A stretch of 17,186 nt of DNA from Desulfovibrio sp. Lineage in GTDB: Bacteria > Desulfobacterota > Desulfovibrionia > Desulfovibrionales > Desulfovibrionaceae. Each line of letters opens with the position of its first letter. Position 1 is the stretch's first letter. Positions 7,595 through 14,882 of the stretch are shown in pieces. Location: NCBI GenBank assembly GCA_020217165.1, contig JAIWOE010000066.1, forward strand, positions 1 through 17,186, written 5' to 3'. The translations under genes and the position numbers were made by a program. The notes beneath the pieces were generated by a model, which made no database searches, was not told the DNA's origin, and worked only from the letters and a program-made list of their open reading frames with translations.

Positions 7595-8286
7595 AATCCA
7601 GCCAGCAGGGCCTGCAGGCCCACGGCATGTTGCCATTGCACAATGGGCGCGCTGCGCAGCAGCTGCACCAGGCCAGCCTCGTCCTCGGGGGGCGGGCCGG
7701 GCAGTTCATTGGCCAGCACGCCCACCCCGGACGGGTGGTGGCAATCCGTATTGTACAAGGCAATGCAGGGGGTGCGTGCCAGGGCCTGGGCGTAGCACTC
7801 CCAATTGGCCGGCGCCACCAGGCCTTGGCGCTGCACGTGACTGTATTTGAGGAGGTTGACGGAGTTCACCTCCATGCCGTCCACCCAGTGCAGGATATGT
7901 TGCAGGGCCTGGGGAATGGCACAGGAATAGCGGAAGGGGTGGGCCACAAAACTGAAGATCTGCTGGCGCACCGGGGCCAGCCGGCGGGCAATCTCTGCCA
8001 AAGGGAGCCCCGGGCGGGCAAGACGGGCGCTGGTCAACAGGGAAGGCGGTGCGATGAGCACCACGTCGTACTGCTCCGCCAGGGACAGTTCCATGCCTGC
8101 ATACAGCCGCAGGGGGGGATGTGCCTGCTCCAGGCGGGCGAGGTCGGCCCGTGTCCATTGATGGTGATGTTCCGTGAACACCACCGCATCCAGCCCCCGT
8201 TCCAGGGCCAGCCTGCAAAGCTCGTCGGGGGCCAGGGAGGAGCAGGCAGAGTATCGCCTGGTGTGGGCGTGGCAGTCCAGTCGCAT
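7588..8286 (-). CDS. PHP-domain metal-dependent hydrolase/phosphoesterase
   Basis: A 232-residue protein of the PHP (polymerase and histidinol phosphatase) superfamily. These are TIM-barrel-like metal enzymes that usually hydrolyse phosphoesters. The metal-ligand motifs appear in order: DCHAH at residues 4-8 (His6, His8), TEHHH at 38-42 (His40), GMELS with Glu66, VAHPF with His116, and DCHH at 181-184 (Asp181 and a following His). This complete set suggests an active enzyme. Length fits stand-alone PHP proteins and not DNA polymerase III alpha or HisK. The substrate is unknown. The ATG at 8286 has no strong Shine-Dalgarno site. The gene diverges from the SGNH hydrolase and converges on the unknown gene to its left. 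Confidence 0.85.
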   Translation of the reverse strand: MRLDCHAHTRRYSACSSLAPDELCRLALERGLDAVVFTEHHHQWTRADLARLEQAHPPLRLYAGMELSLAEQYDVVLIAPPSLLTSARLARPGLPLAEIARRLAPVRQQIFSFVAHPFRYSCAIPQALQHILHWVDGMEVNSVNLLKYSHVQRQGLVAPANWECYAQALARTPCIALYNTDCHHPSGVGVLANELPGPPPEDEAGLVQLLRSAPIVQWQHAVGLQALLAGFQ

Positions 8287-8369
8287 TGTCAGAGCATACC
8301 ACGTCCGGCCGGCAGGGCAAGCCCTGGGTGGCCACGTCTGGAAATGGCAGAGCCTGTCGCGTCATTCAC

Positions 8370-8401
8370 TTGACGAAACCCCGCTCCTGGGAAAATATCA
8401 T
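8370..8401 (+). promoter_or_regulatory. Possible sigma-70 promoter for the SGNH hydrolase gene
   Basis: TTGACG (8370-8375) is a good -35 match. TATCAT (8396-8401) matches the -10 consensus at five of six bases, but the spacer is 20 nt, longer than the usual 17. AAATAT at 8393-8398 gives 17 nt but is a poor -10. The pair lies in the 169-nt divergent gap, 54 nt before the GTG start. No other candidate in the gap looks better. Confidence 0.3.
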
Positions 8402-8455
8402 GGAGAGACCATAGTCACCGCCGGCCTGGATGCCGCCAGCGCAAGGGGAACAGCA

Positions 8456-9415
8456 GTGCGCACCCGTTTGTATGCCTGTCTGATGATGTTGGGCTCCGTG
8501 TTGGTGGCCACGGTGCTGGTGGAACTGCTTCTCCGCGCCTTTGTGACACTGCCATTTTTTGTGGGCGAGTCCACCACCGTGTACGACCCGGTGTACGGCA
8601 AGCGACTCAAGAAGAACCTGCGCACCCAACGCATTGCCCCGGAGTATCGGTCCCGCATTACCATCAACAGCCTTGGCTTTCGCGGACCGGAACCCCTGGG
8701 GCCCCTGCAGCACCCCCTGTTGTTTCTGGGAGATTCCTTCACCTTTGGCGCCGAAGTGGATGACGACAAGCTCTTTACGCATCTGGTGGGCAAGGCGTTG
8801 GACAAGGATGTGGTAAATGCCGGCATCAGTGGCATTGGCAACGGCTTCTGGGTGCTGTTTCTGGAACGCGAGGCCACGGCCTTGCAGCCAGCAGCCGTCA
8901 TCCTGCAGCACTGCATCAATGACTTTACGGACAACCTCCAGGAGCGCCTTTTCCACCTGCAGGAAGATGGGACCCTGGTGTCCCTGCCTGCGCCGCCGCC
9001 GGGCATCCTGCGCCGGGTGCAGGAAGTGGTGGACGCCATTCCAGGCCTGGCCGCCTCGCACCTCATCAGCCTGCTCCGGGGGGCGGAGGCCTCCTGGCGC
9101 TCACGACTTCGCACGGATTATCACACCCAGCCCCTGGAGGATGAGGACGCCCTCACCCTGGTGCTCACGCGGCGGGCCCTGGCCCTGTGCCGGCAGCACG
9201 AATGGCCGGTGCTGGGCATCGCCACGCACCTGATGGGGCCGCGATTCGAGGCACTGGCCGCCGTGTACGCGGAATTCGGCGCGGAGCTGCTCTCCATGGA
9301 TGGACCGGCGGAGCGACCGGCATGTTATTTTGTCCAGAACATGCACTGGACGGAAGCCGGCCATGCCTGGGTGGCGGAGCGGGTGACGACGAAATTACGG
9401 GACAAGCTGCAGTGA
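8456..9415 (+). CDS. Membrane-anchored SGNH/GDSL-family hydrolase
   Basis: A 319-residue protein with one N-terminal membrane helix (residues 5-31, ending LLLRAFVTL) followed by an SGNH hydrolase domain that is probably periplasmic. Block I is GDSFTFG at 92-98, with nucleophile Ser94. Block II is probably Gly124 in NAGISGIG, block III is CINDF with Asn155, and block V is MHWTEAGH with His303. Residues 41-78 (a YDPVYGKRLKKN region and NSLGFRGPE) are common before this domain in relatives acting on polysaccharides or lipids. The family contains esterases, lipases and O-acetyl esterases or transferases; the substrate here is unknown. GTG 8456 is favoured because AAGGGG lies 7 nt upstream and it places the helix at the N-terminus. 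Longer in-frame starts (to 8174) would overlap the PHP gene. Confidence 0.8.
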   Translation: MRTRLYACLMMLGSVLVATVLVELLLRAFVTLPFFVGESTTVYDPVYGKRLKKNLRTQRIAPEYRSRITINSLGFRGPEPLGPLQHPLLFLGDSFTFGAEVDDDKLFTHLVGKALDKDVVNAGISGIGNGFWVLFLEREATALQPAAVILQHCINDFTDNLQERLFHLQEDGTLVSLPAPPPGILRRVQEVVDAIPGLAASHLISLLRGAEASWRSRLRTDYHTQPLEDEDALTLVLTRRALALCRQHEWPVLGIATHLMGPRFEALAAVYAEFGAELLSMDGPAERPACYFVQNMHWTEAGHAWVAERVTTKLRDKLQ

Positions 9416-9433
9416 GGCGGGGCGCCAGGCGGT

Positions 9434-9482
9434 AAAAAAACACGGCGCCCCCGGTGCCAAGGCACGCATGGGGACGCCGTGT
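9434..9482 (-). terminator. Rho-independent terminator of the PEP-synthase-like gene
   Basis: On the minus strand a long stem-loop is followed directly by a run of seven T residues (seven A on the plus strand, 9434-9440). The arms are ACACGGCG plus CCCC (9440-9451) and GGGG-A-CGCCGTGT (9470-9482), pairing with a single bulged base. An inner GTGCC/GGCAC pair extends the stem. It starts 27 nt beyond the minus-strand stop at 9509. There is no T-run on the plus-strand side, so it should act mainly on the minus-strand gene. Confidence 0.85.
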
Positions 9483-9508
9483 GTCACGTTCAGGCGAGGC
9501 AGGCGGGT

Positions 9509-12500
9509 CTACCAGCTTTTGCTGCGCTGTGTGGCCAGGGCTGCAGCCTGCTCCTCGAAGGTGGCAAAGCCGGCGTGGTGCAGGGCGTCGGCAACGGTTT
9601 CGGTCCAGTTCCAGTTGGCATAAATGACGGCCTTGTGGAACGTGGCGCGGAAGCCCTCCATTTCCTGACGATAGAAACTTTCCTTGGCCGAGTCCATGTT
9701 GTCCCGCAGCTGTTCGTGCAGGCGGGCCAGTTCACCCTCGTACCATTCCATGAAGTCCGCCGCAGTGGTGTACTTCTTGAGGATGTGTTCGTAATTGTGG
9801 ACCTTGATGGCCTTCTTGAGCCGCTCCAGGAACTGCTGGCTCAGCCACTCGCCCAGCTTATCGGTGGTGAGGTTTTCCTTTTCCACCTCGGCGATGTCGA
9901 ACTTGGTCTGGGCGTACGTATCGGGCACCACGGAGGCGGAGACGATACCGGCAATGGTCACCAGGCCGCGCAGGATCAGGGAGTTGGACACGCCCTGGCC
10001 GCAGAAACCAACCTTCTTGCCCATTTTCTGGCCGGTGAAGATGGTCACCAGGATGGCCCAGACCACGGCGGGATCTTCTTCGTCGTAGATGTGGCGCAGG
10101 CGGGCGTTGTCGCGGTCCGTGGCCAGCACCATCTGGGTCATGTCGTTGGAGCCGATGGAGAAACCGTCGAACTCTTCGATGAACTGTTTGGCCAGGATGG
10201 CGTTGGAGGGAATCTCGCTCATCAGATGGAGCTTGAGGCCGTCCTTGCCACTGCGCAGGTGATGCACCTGCTCCAGGTAGCGCTTCATGGAGCGGGCTTC
10301 CTCCAGGGTGCGCACGAAGGGCAACATGAGCTGGAGGTTGGAGCCGCCAAAGATGCCGCGGGCAAGCTTGAAGGCTTCCAGCTCCCAGTCATGGATGTTG
10401 CGGGAAACGCCGCGGTAGCCCAGCATGGGGTTGTCTTCGAATTCCTCGAAGAGGATGCCGCCGATGAGATTGCGGTACTCGTTGGATTTGAAATCCGTGG
10501 TGCGGTAGATGATAGACCGGCCGGAGAAGGCCATGGCAAACAGGGCCAGGCCTTGGGCCAGGGTTTGCACATAATGCTCGCGGCCGGTGCGGTAGCCGCG
10601 GGCCTTCAGGATTTCCTTGATGCGCCGGGGCACGCCGGTGACGCTTTCCATGGCGCCCAGCAGACCCACCTTGAGGGCCACATCGCGGCGCATGTTCTCG
10701 ATTTTTTCGAGCATGGCCTTGATTTGCGGATCATCCTTCACGGCGTCGGCCTGGGCCTTAATGGCAGCCTCGTACTCCTGGCGCAGCTTGCGGGAATCCG
10801 GATCCTTGCCGGTGAGGGCGTTGATCTTGTCCTTGTAGCCCATGATCACGGCCACATGCTCTTCGAGGTCCGTGCTGGTTTTGAGCACATCAATGCGCTG
10901 GGAGGCCAGGTTCACGAATTCGTCGAGCTTCTTGTCCAGCTCGCGGATCTGGCGGTGGATGGAGAGCACTTCCTCGGTGGAGCGGGTGGATTCGCGCTCG
11001 GTCAGGGCGTCCAGCTCCTTGGCAATGCCCGTCACCACGCCCACGTACTGGCGCAACTTCATGTCCACGGAGACCACGCCGGCAGCCATCTGGTCGCGGA
11101 TGATCTTGGTGAGTTCGTTATCCAGCTGTTCGATGTGTCTTTCCACCACCTGTTCCAGCACGCCGTTATCGTAGGCTTCCAGGGCCAGGGGATGAATGGC
11201 GATGTTGCCGAGCATGAACTCGGCCCGCAGCAGGCCGACTTCGAAATCCGAGGATTCCCGCAGGCGGGAGAGGAACATGGCCTGGCCCACGTCTGCCAGA
11301 ATGAGGCCCACCTTGGTCTTGGTGGCCGGTAAGGAGGAGACGTCGATTTCCCCGCCCACTTCCACCAGGGGCAGCAGGCCGCGGTACACCTTGCCCGTGG
11401 AGCCGTCCACGGTGATTTCCTGACCCTCCAGGCTCTTGAGCATTTCCAGCCGGCCGATGCCGATGACGGCCGGGATGCCCAGCTCCCGGGAGGTGATGGC
11501 GGCGTGGGAGGTGTCGCCACCCACGTCGGCCAGGATGGCGGCGGCAATGCGCATGCCGGGCACCATGTCCGGGTCCGTGCGCTCGGCGGCCAGGATGTCA
11601 CCCTTGTTGATCTTGTTCAGTTCCAGGGCGCTGCGCAGGAATTTCACCGTGCCCTGGCCGGCGCCGCGGGAGGCGCCATTGCCTTCGAGGATGACTTCGG
11701 CGTTCTGGCGGGCCTTGGGCTCCACTTCCAAACGGCGCATGTAAATGGTGTGGGGGTGATGCTCGAATTCTTCGTTCCAGCGGGTTTCGGGTCGGGCCTG
11801 GACAAACCAGAGGCGGTCCGCGGCGTCGAAGCAGAATTCGGTATCCATGATCATGCCGCCGTAGGCCAGGCTCACGGCGCGCACGCCCTTGGCCACTTCC
11901 TCGGCCTGGGCCAGGGAGAGGGCCCAGCGGTAGACCTCATGTTCCGGCACATCCACAATCTTGGTGCCGCCCATGACATCGTACACGATCTTTTTGTCCT
12001 TGGCGCCCATGAAACGGATGACCACTTCGGAGTCGTCGCCGCGCTTGAAGACGTAGAATTTGTCCGGGGTGACCATGCCGCCCACCACGGCCTCGCCCAG
12101 GCCGTAGCTGGCGTCTATGGAAACGAGGTCCTTGCGCACGGTGCCGCGGCAGCCGGTGGCCGTATCTGCACTGAAGGCCGTGCCGGAGATGACGGGGTTG
12201 ATCATGCGCATGATGCACACCGAGAGGGAGGTGTTCTCGATGGACCATTCGATCTTGGCCTTGGTGGCGATCTCGTCATCGCCCGTGGCTTCGGCCTTGA
12301 TCAGGGCGTCCAGGATGGCCTCGCGGCGATACGTCATGGAGCGCAGGTTGTAGGCCGAGGCGCAGTCCCACTGGTAGGCTTCCACGCACTGGGTTTCGCC
12401 CACGATGTTGAGGTAGGTGTCCTGCAGGCCGGCAAAGGCCTTTTTGCGGCTGTCCTCACCCGCGGCGGAGGAACGCACGGCCACGGGTTCATCTTCGATG

Positions 12501-13132
12501 CCGGCTTCCTTGCAGATGTCGTTGTAGGCATCGCGGACGGCGACTTCGATGTCCTTGGGCATTTCCACGGAAAGGATGCCCACCTGCACCAGCACGGAAC
12601 GCTTGCGCAGCTGGTCGATGCCCTCAGGGGAGGTGGCAAAGCCTTCCACCACGTTGTTGATGAAGGTGCGCAGTTTGAGTTGGTTGGCGCCGGGGTGGGC
12701 CCTGGTTTCGCCCTTGACCTCCTTGGCCAGGCGACGCACGAAGTGCTTCAGGAATTCAGGATCCTTGTTCACTTCCGCATCGTTCCAGTCCGTGCGATTG
12801 TATTCGCGGTCCACCAGCTGACGCACCAGGGTGGCGTTCACCTTGGTTTCGTCAAGCAGGCGGTGGAATGCAATGGAGGAAATGGCGCGGAACTGCGGGG
12901 CGCGGATGCCCTGCACCTGGCTGATGATGGCGGTGTTGTAGTTCTTGCCGCCAACCAAGAGCTCGGCTTCCTCGCCGATGGCGACGATATCCGCCCCGGT
13001 GAGGACCAGCTTTTCCTTCAGCTTGGCCACGTCAGGCGCTCCCGCCTGCTCCTGCCCCGGGCTTGCGGTCTCGGTTCCCTGATCGGCAGAAGTCTGAGGG
13101 GCCATCTGTGCTTCGGCCTTCGCTTTCGCCAT
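9509..13132 (-). CDS. Enlarged phosphoenolpyruvate synthase-like protein (PEP/pyruvate dikinase)
   Basis: A 1207-residue relative of PEP synthase (PpsA; pyruvate + ATP + H2O to PEP + AMP + phosphate). The ATP-grasp N-terminal domain spans about residues 45-450, with VGGKNYNT at 60-67, VAVRSSAAGEDS at 217-228 and FVQARPET at 443-450. The phosphohistidine swivel domain has GGDTSHAAITSRELGIPAVIG at 538-558 (catalytic His543). The PEP/pyruvate barrel has RTTDFKSNEYRNLIGG at 877-892, NPMLGYRG at 901-908, GSNDMTQ at 994-1000 and FCGQG with catalytic Cys1044. E. coli PpsA has 792 residues. The extra length is an Ala/Gln-rich leader (1-35), an insert near 95-200, a charged helical insert (about 657-850) before the barrel, and about 120 residues after the normal end. 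All catalytic motifs are intact, so it may be active, but PEP synthase activity is inferred. ATG 13132 has AAGGAGG 7 nt upstream; the longer open frame to 13276 runs through the promoter. Confidence 0.88.
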   Translation of the reverse strand: MAKAKAEAQMAPQTSADQGTETASPGQEQAGAPDVAKLKEKLVLTGADIVAIGEEAELLVGGKNYNTAIISQVQGIRAPQFRAISSIAFHRLLDETKVNATLVRQLVDREYNRTDWNDAEVNKDPEFLKHFVRRLAKEVKGETRAHPGANQLKLRTFINNVVEGFATSPEGIDQLRKRSVLVQVGILSVEMPKDIEVAVRDAYNDICKEAGIEDEPVAVRSSAAGEDSRKKAFAGLQDTYLNIVGETQCVEAYQWDCASAYNLRSMTYRREAILDALIKAEATGDDEIATKAKIEWSIENTSLSVCIMRMINPVISGTAFSADTATGCRGTVRKDLVSIDASYGLGEAVVGGMVTPDKFYVFKRGDDSEVVIRFMGAKDKKIVYDVMGGTKIVDVPEHEVYRWALSLAQAEEVAKGVRAVSLAYGGMIMDTEFCFDAADRLWFVQARPETRWNEEFEHHPHTIYMRRLEVEPKARQNAEVILEGNGASRGAGQGTVKFLRSALELNKINKGDILAAERTDPDMVPGMRIAAAILADVGGDTSHAAITSRELGIPAVIGIGRLEMLKSLEGQEITVDGSTGKVYRGLLPLVEVGGEIDVSSLPATKTKVGLILADVGQAMFLSRLRESSDFEVGLLRAEFMLGNIAIHPLALEAYDNGVLEQVVERHIEQLDNELTKIIRDQMAAGVVSVDMKLRQYVGVVTGIAKELDALTERESTRSTEEVLSIHRQIRELDKKLDEFVNLASQRIDVLKTSTDLEEHVAVIMGYKDKINALTGKDPDSRKLRQEYEAAIKAQADAVKDDPQIKAMLEKIENMRRDVALKVGLLGAMESVTGVPRRIKEILKARGYRTGREHYVQTLAQGLALFAMAFSGRSIIYRTTDFKSNEYRNLIGGILFEEFEDNPMLGYRGVSRNIHDWELEAFKLARGIFGGSNLQLMLPFVRTLEEARSMKRYLEQVHHLRSGKDGLKLHLMSEIPSNAILAKQFIEEFDGFSIGSNDMTQMVLATDRDNARLRHIYDEEDPAVVWAILVTIFTGQKMGKKVGFCGQGVSNSLILRGLVTIAGIVSASVVPDTYAQTKFDIAEVEKENLTTDKLGEWLSQQFLERLKKAIKVHNYEHILKKYTTAADFMEWYEGELARLHEQLRDNMDSAKESFYRQEMEGFRATFHKAVIYANWNWTETVADALHHAGFATFEEQAAALATQRSKSW

Positions 13133-13139
13133 CGTCACG

Positions 13140-13146
13140 CCTCCTT
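13140..13146 (-). promoter_or_regulatory. Strong Shine-Dalgarno site fixing the PEP-synthase-like start
   Basis: AAGGAGG on the minus strand lies 7 nt before the ATG at 13132. It decides for this start over the codon at 13276, which would extend the protein by 48 residues of promoter and leader sequence. Confidence 0.85.
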
Positions 13147-13245
13147 GGGGGCTCTGTCTGCTCAAGAAGCTGGTTGTGTGCGGCAAGGGCGCGCCCGGAA
13201 TGCCGGGGGCAGCGCGGCAGCCTGCGGGTGATTCAGAATAAATAT

Positions 13246-13271
13246 CCGGCGCAGCCTTCCCGCAGCGCCGG
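13246..13271 (-). promoter_or_regulatory. 5'-terminal stem-loop in the PEP-synthase-like leader, attenuator- or terminator-like
   Basis: On the minus strand CCGGCGC and GCGCCGG form a perfect 7-bp stem, extended past one U-U mismatch by two more G-C pairs around a 6-nt loop. It is followed by an AT-rich stretch (ATATTTATTCTG, 13234-13245). The predicted transcription start is near 13275, so the structure would begin about 4 nt into the mRNA. It could protect the 5' end, act as an attenuator, or serve as a weak terminator for mgtE read-through. The T-run is imperfect, so termination is uncertain. Confidence 0.4.
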
Positions 13272-13281
13272 CGCATCCGAA

Positions 13282-13310
13282 TTTATAGCCTGCGCGCAGG
13301 CGTTCGTCAA
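13282..13310 (-). promoter_or_regulatory. Sigma-70 type promoter of the PEP-synthase-like gene
   Basis: On the minus strand TTGACG (13310-13305) and TATAAA (13287-13282) are separated by exactly 17 nt. Each hexamer matches the consensus at five of six positions. The predicted start near 13275 gives an untranslated leader of about 143 nt before the ATG at 13132. It lies downstream of mgtE, so the enzyme gene can be transcribed independently of it. Confidence 0.7.
13288..13301. promoter_or_regulatory. Perfect 14-bp palindrome in the promoter spacer, candidate operator
   Basis: GCCTGCGCGCAGGC reads identically on both strands, fills 14 of the 17 spacer bases and abuts the -10 hexamer. A dimeric regulator bound here would contact the promoter directly, as a repressor or as a spacer-binding (MerR-like) activator. 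I recognise no known consensus. In RNA it would make only a 5-bp hairpin with a CGCG loop, which is weak as a terminator. Confidence 0.4.
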
Positions 13311-13349
13311 TGTCACGGTTGTGCGACGCCGCGTTCAAGGTACATGCGG

Positions 13350-14732
13350 TCATAACAGAAACACGGTGGCCAATCCAAGAAAAATCAAAAAGCCACCCGT
13401 ATCCGTGCAGGCGGTGAGAAAGATGCTTGATGCCTGGGCAGGATCGCGCCCCATGCGCCGCAGCACCAGGGGGATGGAGGCCCCCACCGTGGCGCCAAGG
13501 GTCATGTTCATGAGCAGGGCCCCGCCCATGACGGCCCCCAGCACCAGATTCTTGGTGACCAGCGTTACCGCCGCGGACACCAGCGCCCCAATGACCACGC
13601 CATTGAGCAGGCCGATGCGCAGCTCGCGCTTGATGGCGTGGGAGGACTTTTTGCGATCCATGGCTTCCAGCACCAGCTGTCGGATGACCACCGCCAGGGA
13701 CTGTTGCCCCGTGTTGCCCCCCTGGTTACAGACAATACCCATGAGCACCGCCAGGATGGCCATTTTCTCGATGGATTCCTCGAAAAAACCCACCACGATG
13801 GCGGCCATGAGGGAAGTGAACATGTTCACGCACAACCAGGGCAGGCGCTTGAGCACGGATTGCCGCCAGGGCGTGTCCACGGTTTCGTCCACGCCGGCGC
13901 CCACCATGCCCAGCATGTCTTCGCTGGCTTCTGCATGGATGATGTCGATGACGTCGTCGTGGGTCACCACACCCAGGAACTTGCCGGCGTCGTCCACCAC
14001 GGGCAGGGCCAGAAAGTTGTAGTGGGAGAGAGTGCGGGCCACTTCTTCCTTGTCCGTGCGTGCGTGCACGTAGATAAGGGTCTGATCCTTGATGAGATCG
14101 CGCAGCAGCACCCCCGGCCGGGCCACCAGCATTTCTCGCAAGGAAGCCACACCCATGAGGCGTTCATCTTCGTCCACAATGTAGGCGTAGTAGGGGATTT
14201 CCTTGTCTTCGATATCCCGGCGTAGGATGGCGATGGCCTGATCGGCCGTGAGGCCGTGATCAAGGATCACGTTTTCCGTATTCATGACCCCGCCGGCGGT
14301 GTCGGGGTCATAGCGCATCAGGTGGGCAATCTGGGCGGCGTCCTCCTTGTGCATGCGCTTGAGCATGGTCTCGCGCAGGCTGCGGGAGAGCTCATCCAGC
14401 ACGTCGGCGGCGTCGTCGTAGGACATCTGGGAAAGGATGTGCGCGGCCTGGTCGGGGTCCAGGGTGGCGATGAGCTGGGCGCGGCGGTGGGTGTCCATCT
14501 CGGAGATGGCGTTGGCCGCGTCTTCGGGATCCAGGTTGCCCACGGTCTCCACCTGCTCCTGCAGGGGCATGGCCTCCAGGTGGTCAGCGGCGTCGGCAGG
14601 ATGGACGTTTTCAAACGCGTCGTGCTGCTCGTGGTCCTGTGCCGGGACCTGCGCCACCCTCGGTTCGGGGCAGGGGGCCTGGGCGGACTCGTCGCCGTCG
14701 CAGCGGGGGAGATTGGTGTCCTGCTCGACCAT
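13350..14732 (-). CDS. mgtE: Magnesium transporter MgtE
   Basis: A 460-residue MgtE-family Mg2+ channel of the inner membrane. Residues 1-37 are an acidic, probably disordered leader. The helical MgtE N domain, with DPEDAANAISEMD and LDPDQAAHILSQM repeats, spans about 38-140. Tandem CBS domains are at about 144-205 and 206-270, ending VVTHDDVIDIIHAEASEDM. The membrane domain (297-460) contains KRLPWL, the signature CNQGGNTGQQSLAVVIRQL at 335-353, and GATVGASIPLVLRRMGRDPA. Asp444 in ACTDTGGFLIFLGLA sits where the family has its pore Asp. Cytoplasmic N and CBS domains are known to gate the channel by Mg2+. The ATG at 14732 has AAAAAGG 7 nt upstream; the ATG at 14738 is only 1 nt from that site. 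The 150-nt gap to nadC is too short to hold a full M-box upstream. Confidence 0.93.
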   Translation of the reverse strand: MVEQDTNLPRCDGDESAQAPCPEPRVAQVPAQDHEQHDAFENVHPADAADHLEAMPLQEQVETVGNLDPEDAANAISEMDTHRRAQLIATLDPDQAAHILSQMSYDDAADVLDELSRSLRETMLKRMHKEDAAQIAHLMRYDPDTAGGVMNTENVILDHGLTADQAIAILRRDIEDKEIPYYAYIVDEDERLMGVASLREMLVARPGVLLRDLIKDQTLIYVHARTDKEEVARTLSHYNFLALPVVDDAGKFLGVVTHDDVIDIIHAEASEDMLGMVGAGVDETVDTPWRQSVLKRLPWLCVNMFTSLMAAIVVGFFEESIEKMAILAVLMGIVCNQGGNTGQQSLAVVIRQLVLEAMDRKKSSHAIKRELRIGLLNGVVIGALVSAAVTLVTKNLVLGAVMGGALLMNMTLGATVGASIPLVLRRMGRDPAQASSIFLTACTDTGGFLIFLGLATVFLL

Positions 14733-14882
14733 TTTCATACCTTTTTGGTCAAATTCTTCCGAGGCTACCTTGACGAAACCCAAGCCGGCGGCCTAACTTG
14801 ATGGGCGCCCCCTTACTACCAATACCTTCCGGCGAGCACAATCCTTAACTCCTGACGTTGCGCCCGCCTCAGCAGGCTGCCC

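Noticed and set aside
8174..8455. Longer start for the SGNH hydrolase
   Set aside because: It would overlap the divergent PHP gene and push the membrane anchor far from the N-terminus, whereas GTG 8456 has a well-spaced AAGGGG site.
9479..13231. Long plus-strand open frames (617 and 575 codons) opposite the PEP-synthase-like gene
   Set aside because: They are antisense to a gene with intact catalytic motifs, have no family match I recognise, and their His/Gly/Val-rich composition is that of reverse-strand readings of GCC/CTG-rich codons.
14733..14882. Mg2+ riboswitch (M-box) upstream of mgtE
   Set aside because: The gap of 150 nt also has to hold a divergent nadC start, and I could not find the M-box core or a terminator hairpin on the minus strand. 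Only weak promoter-like hexamers are seen.
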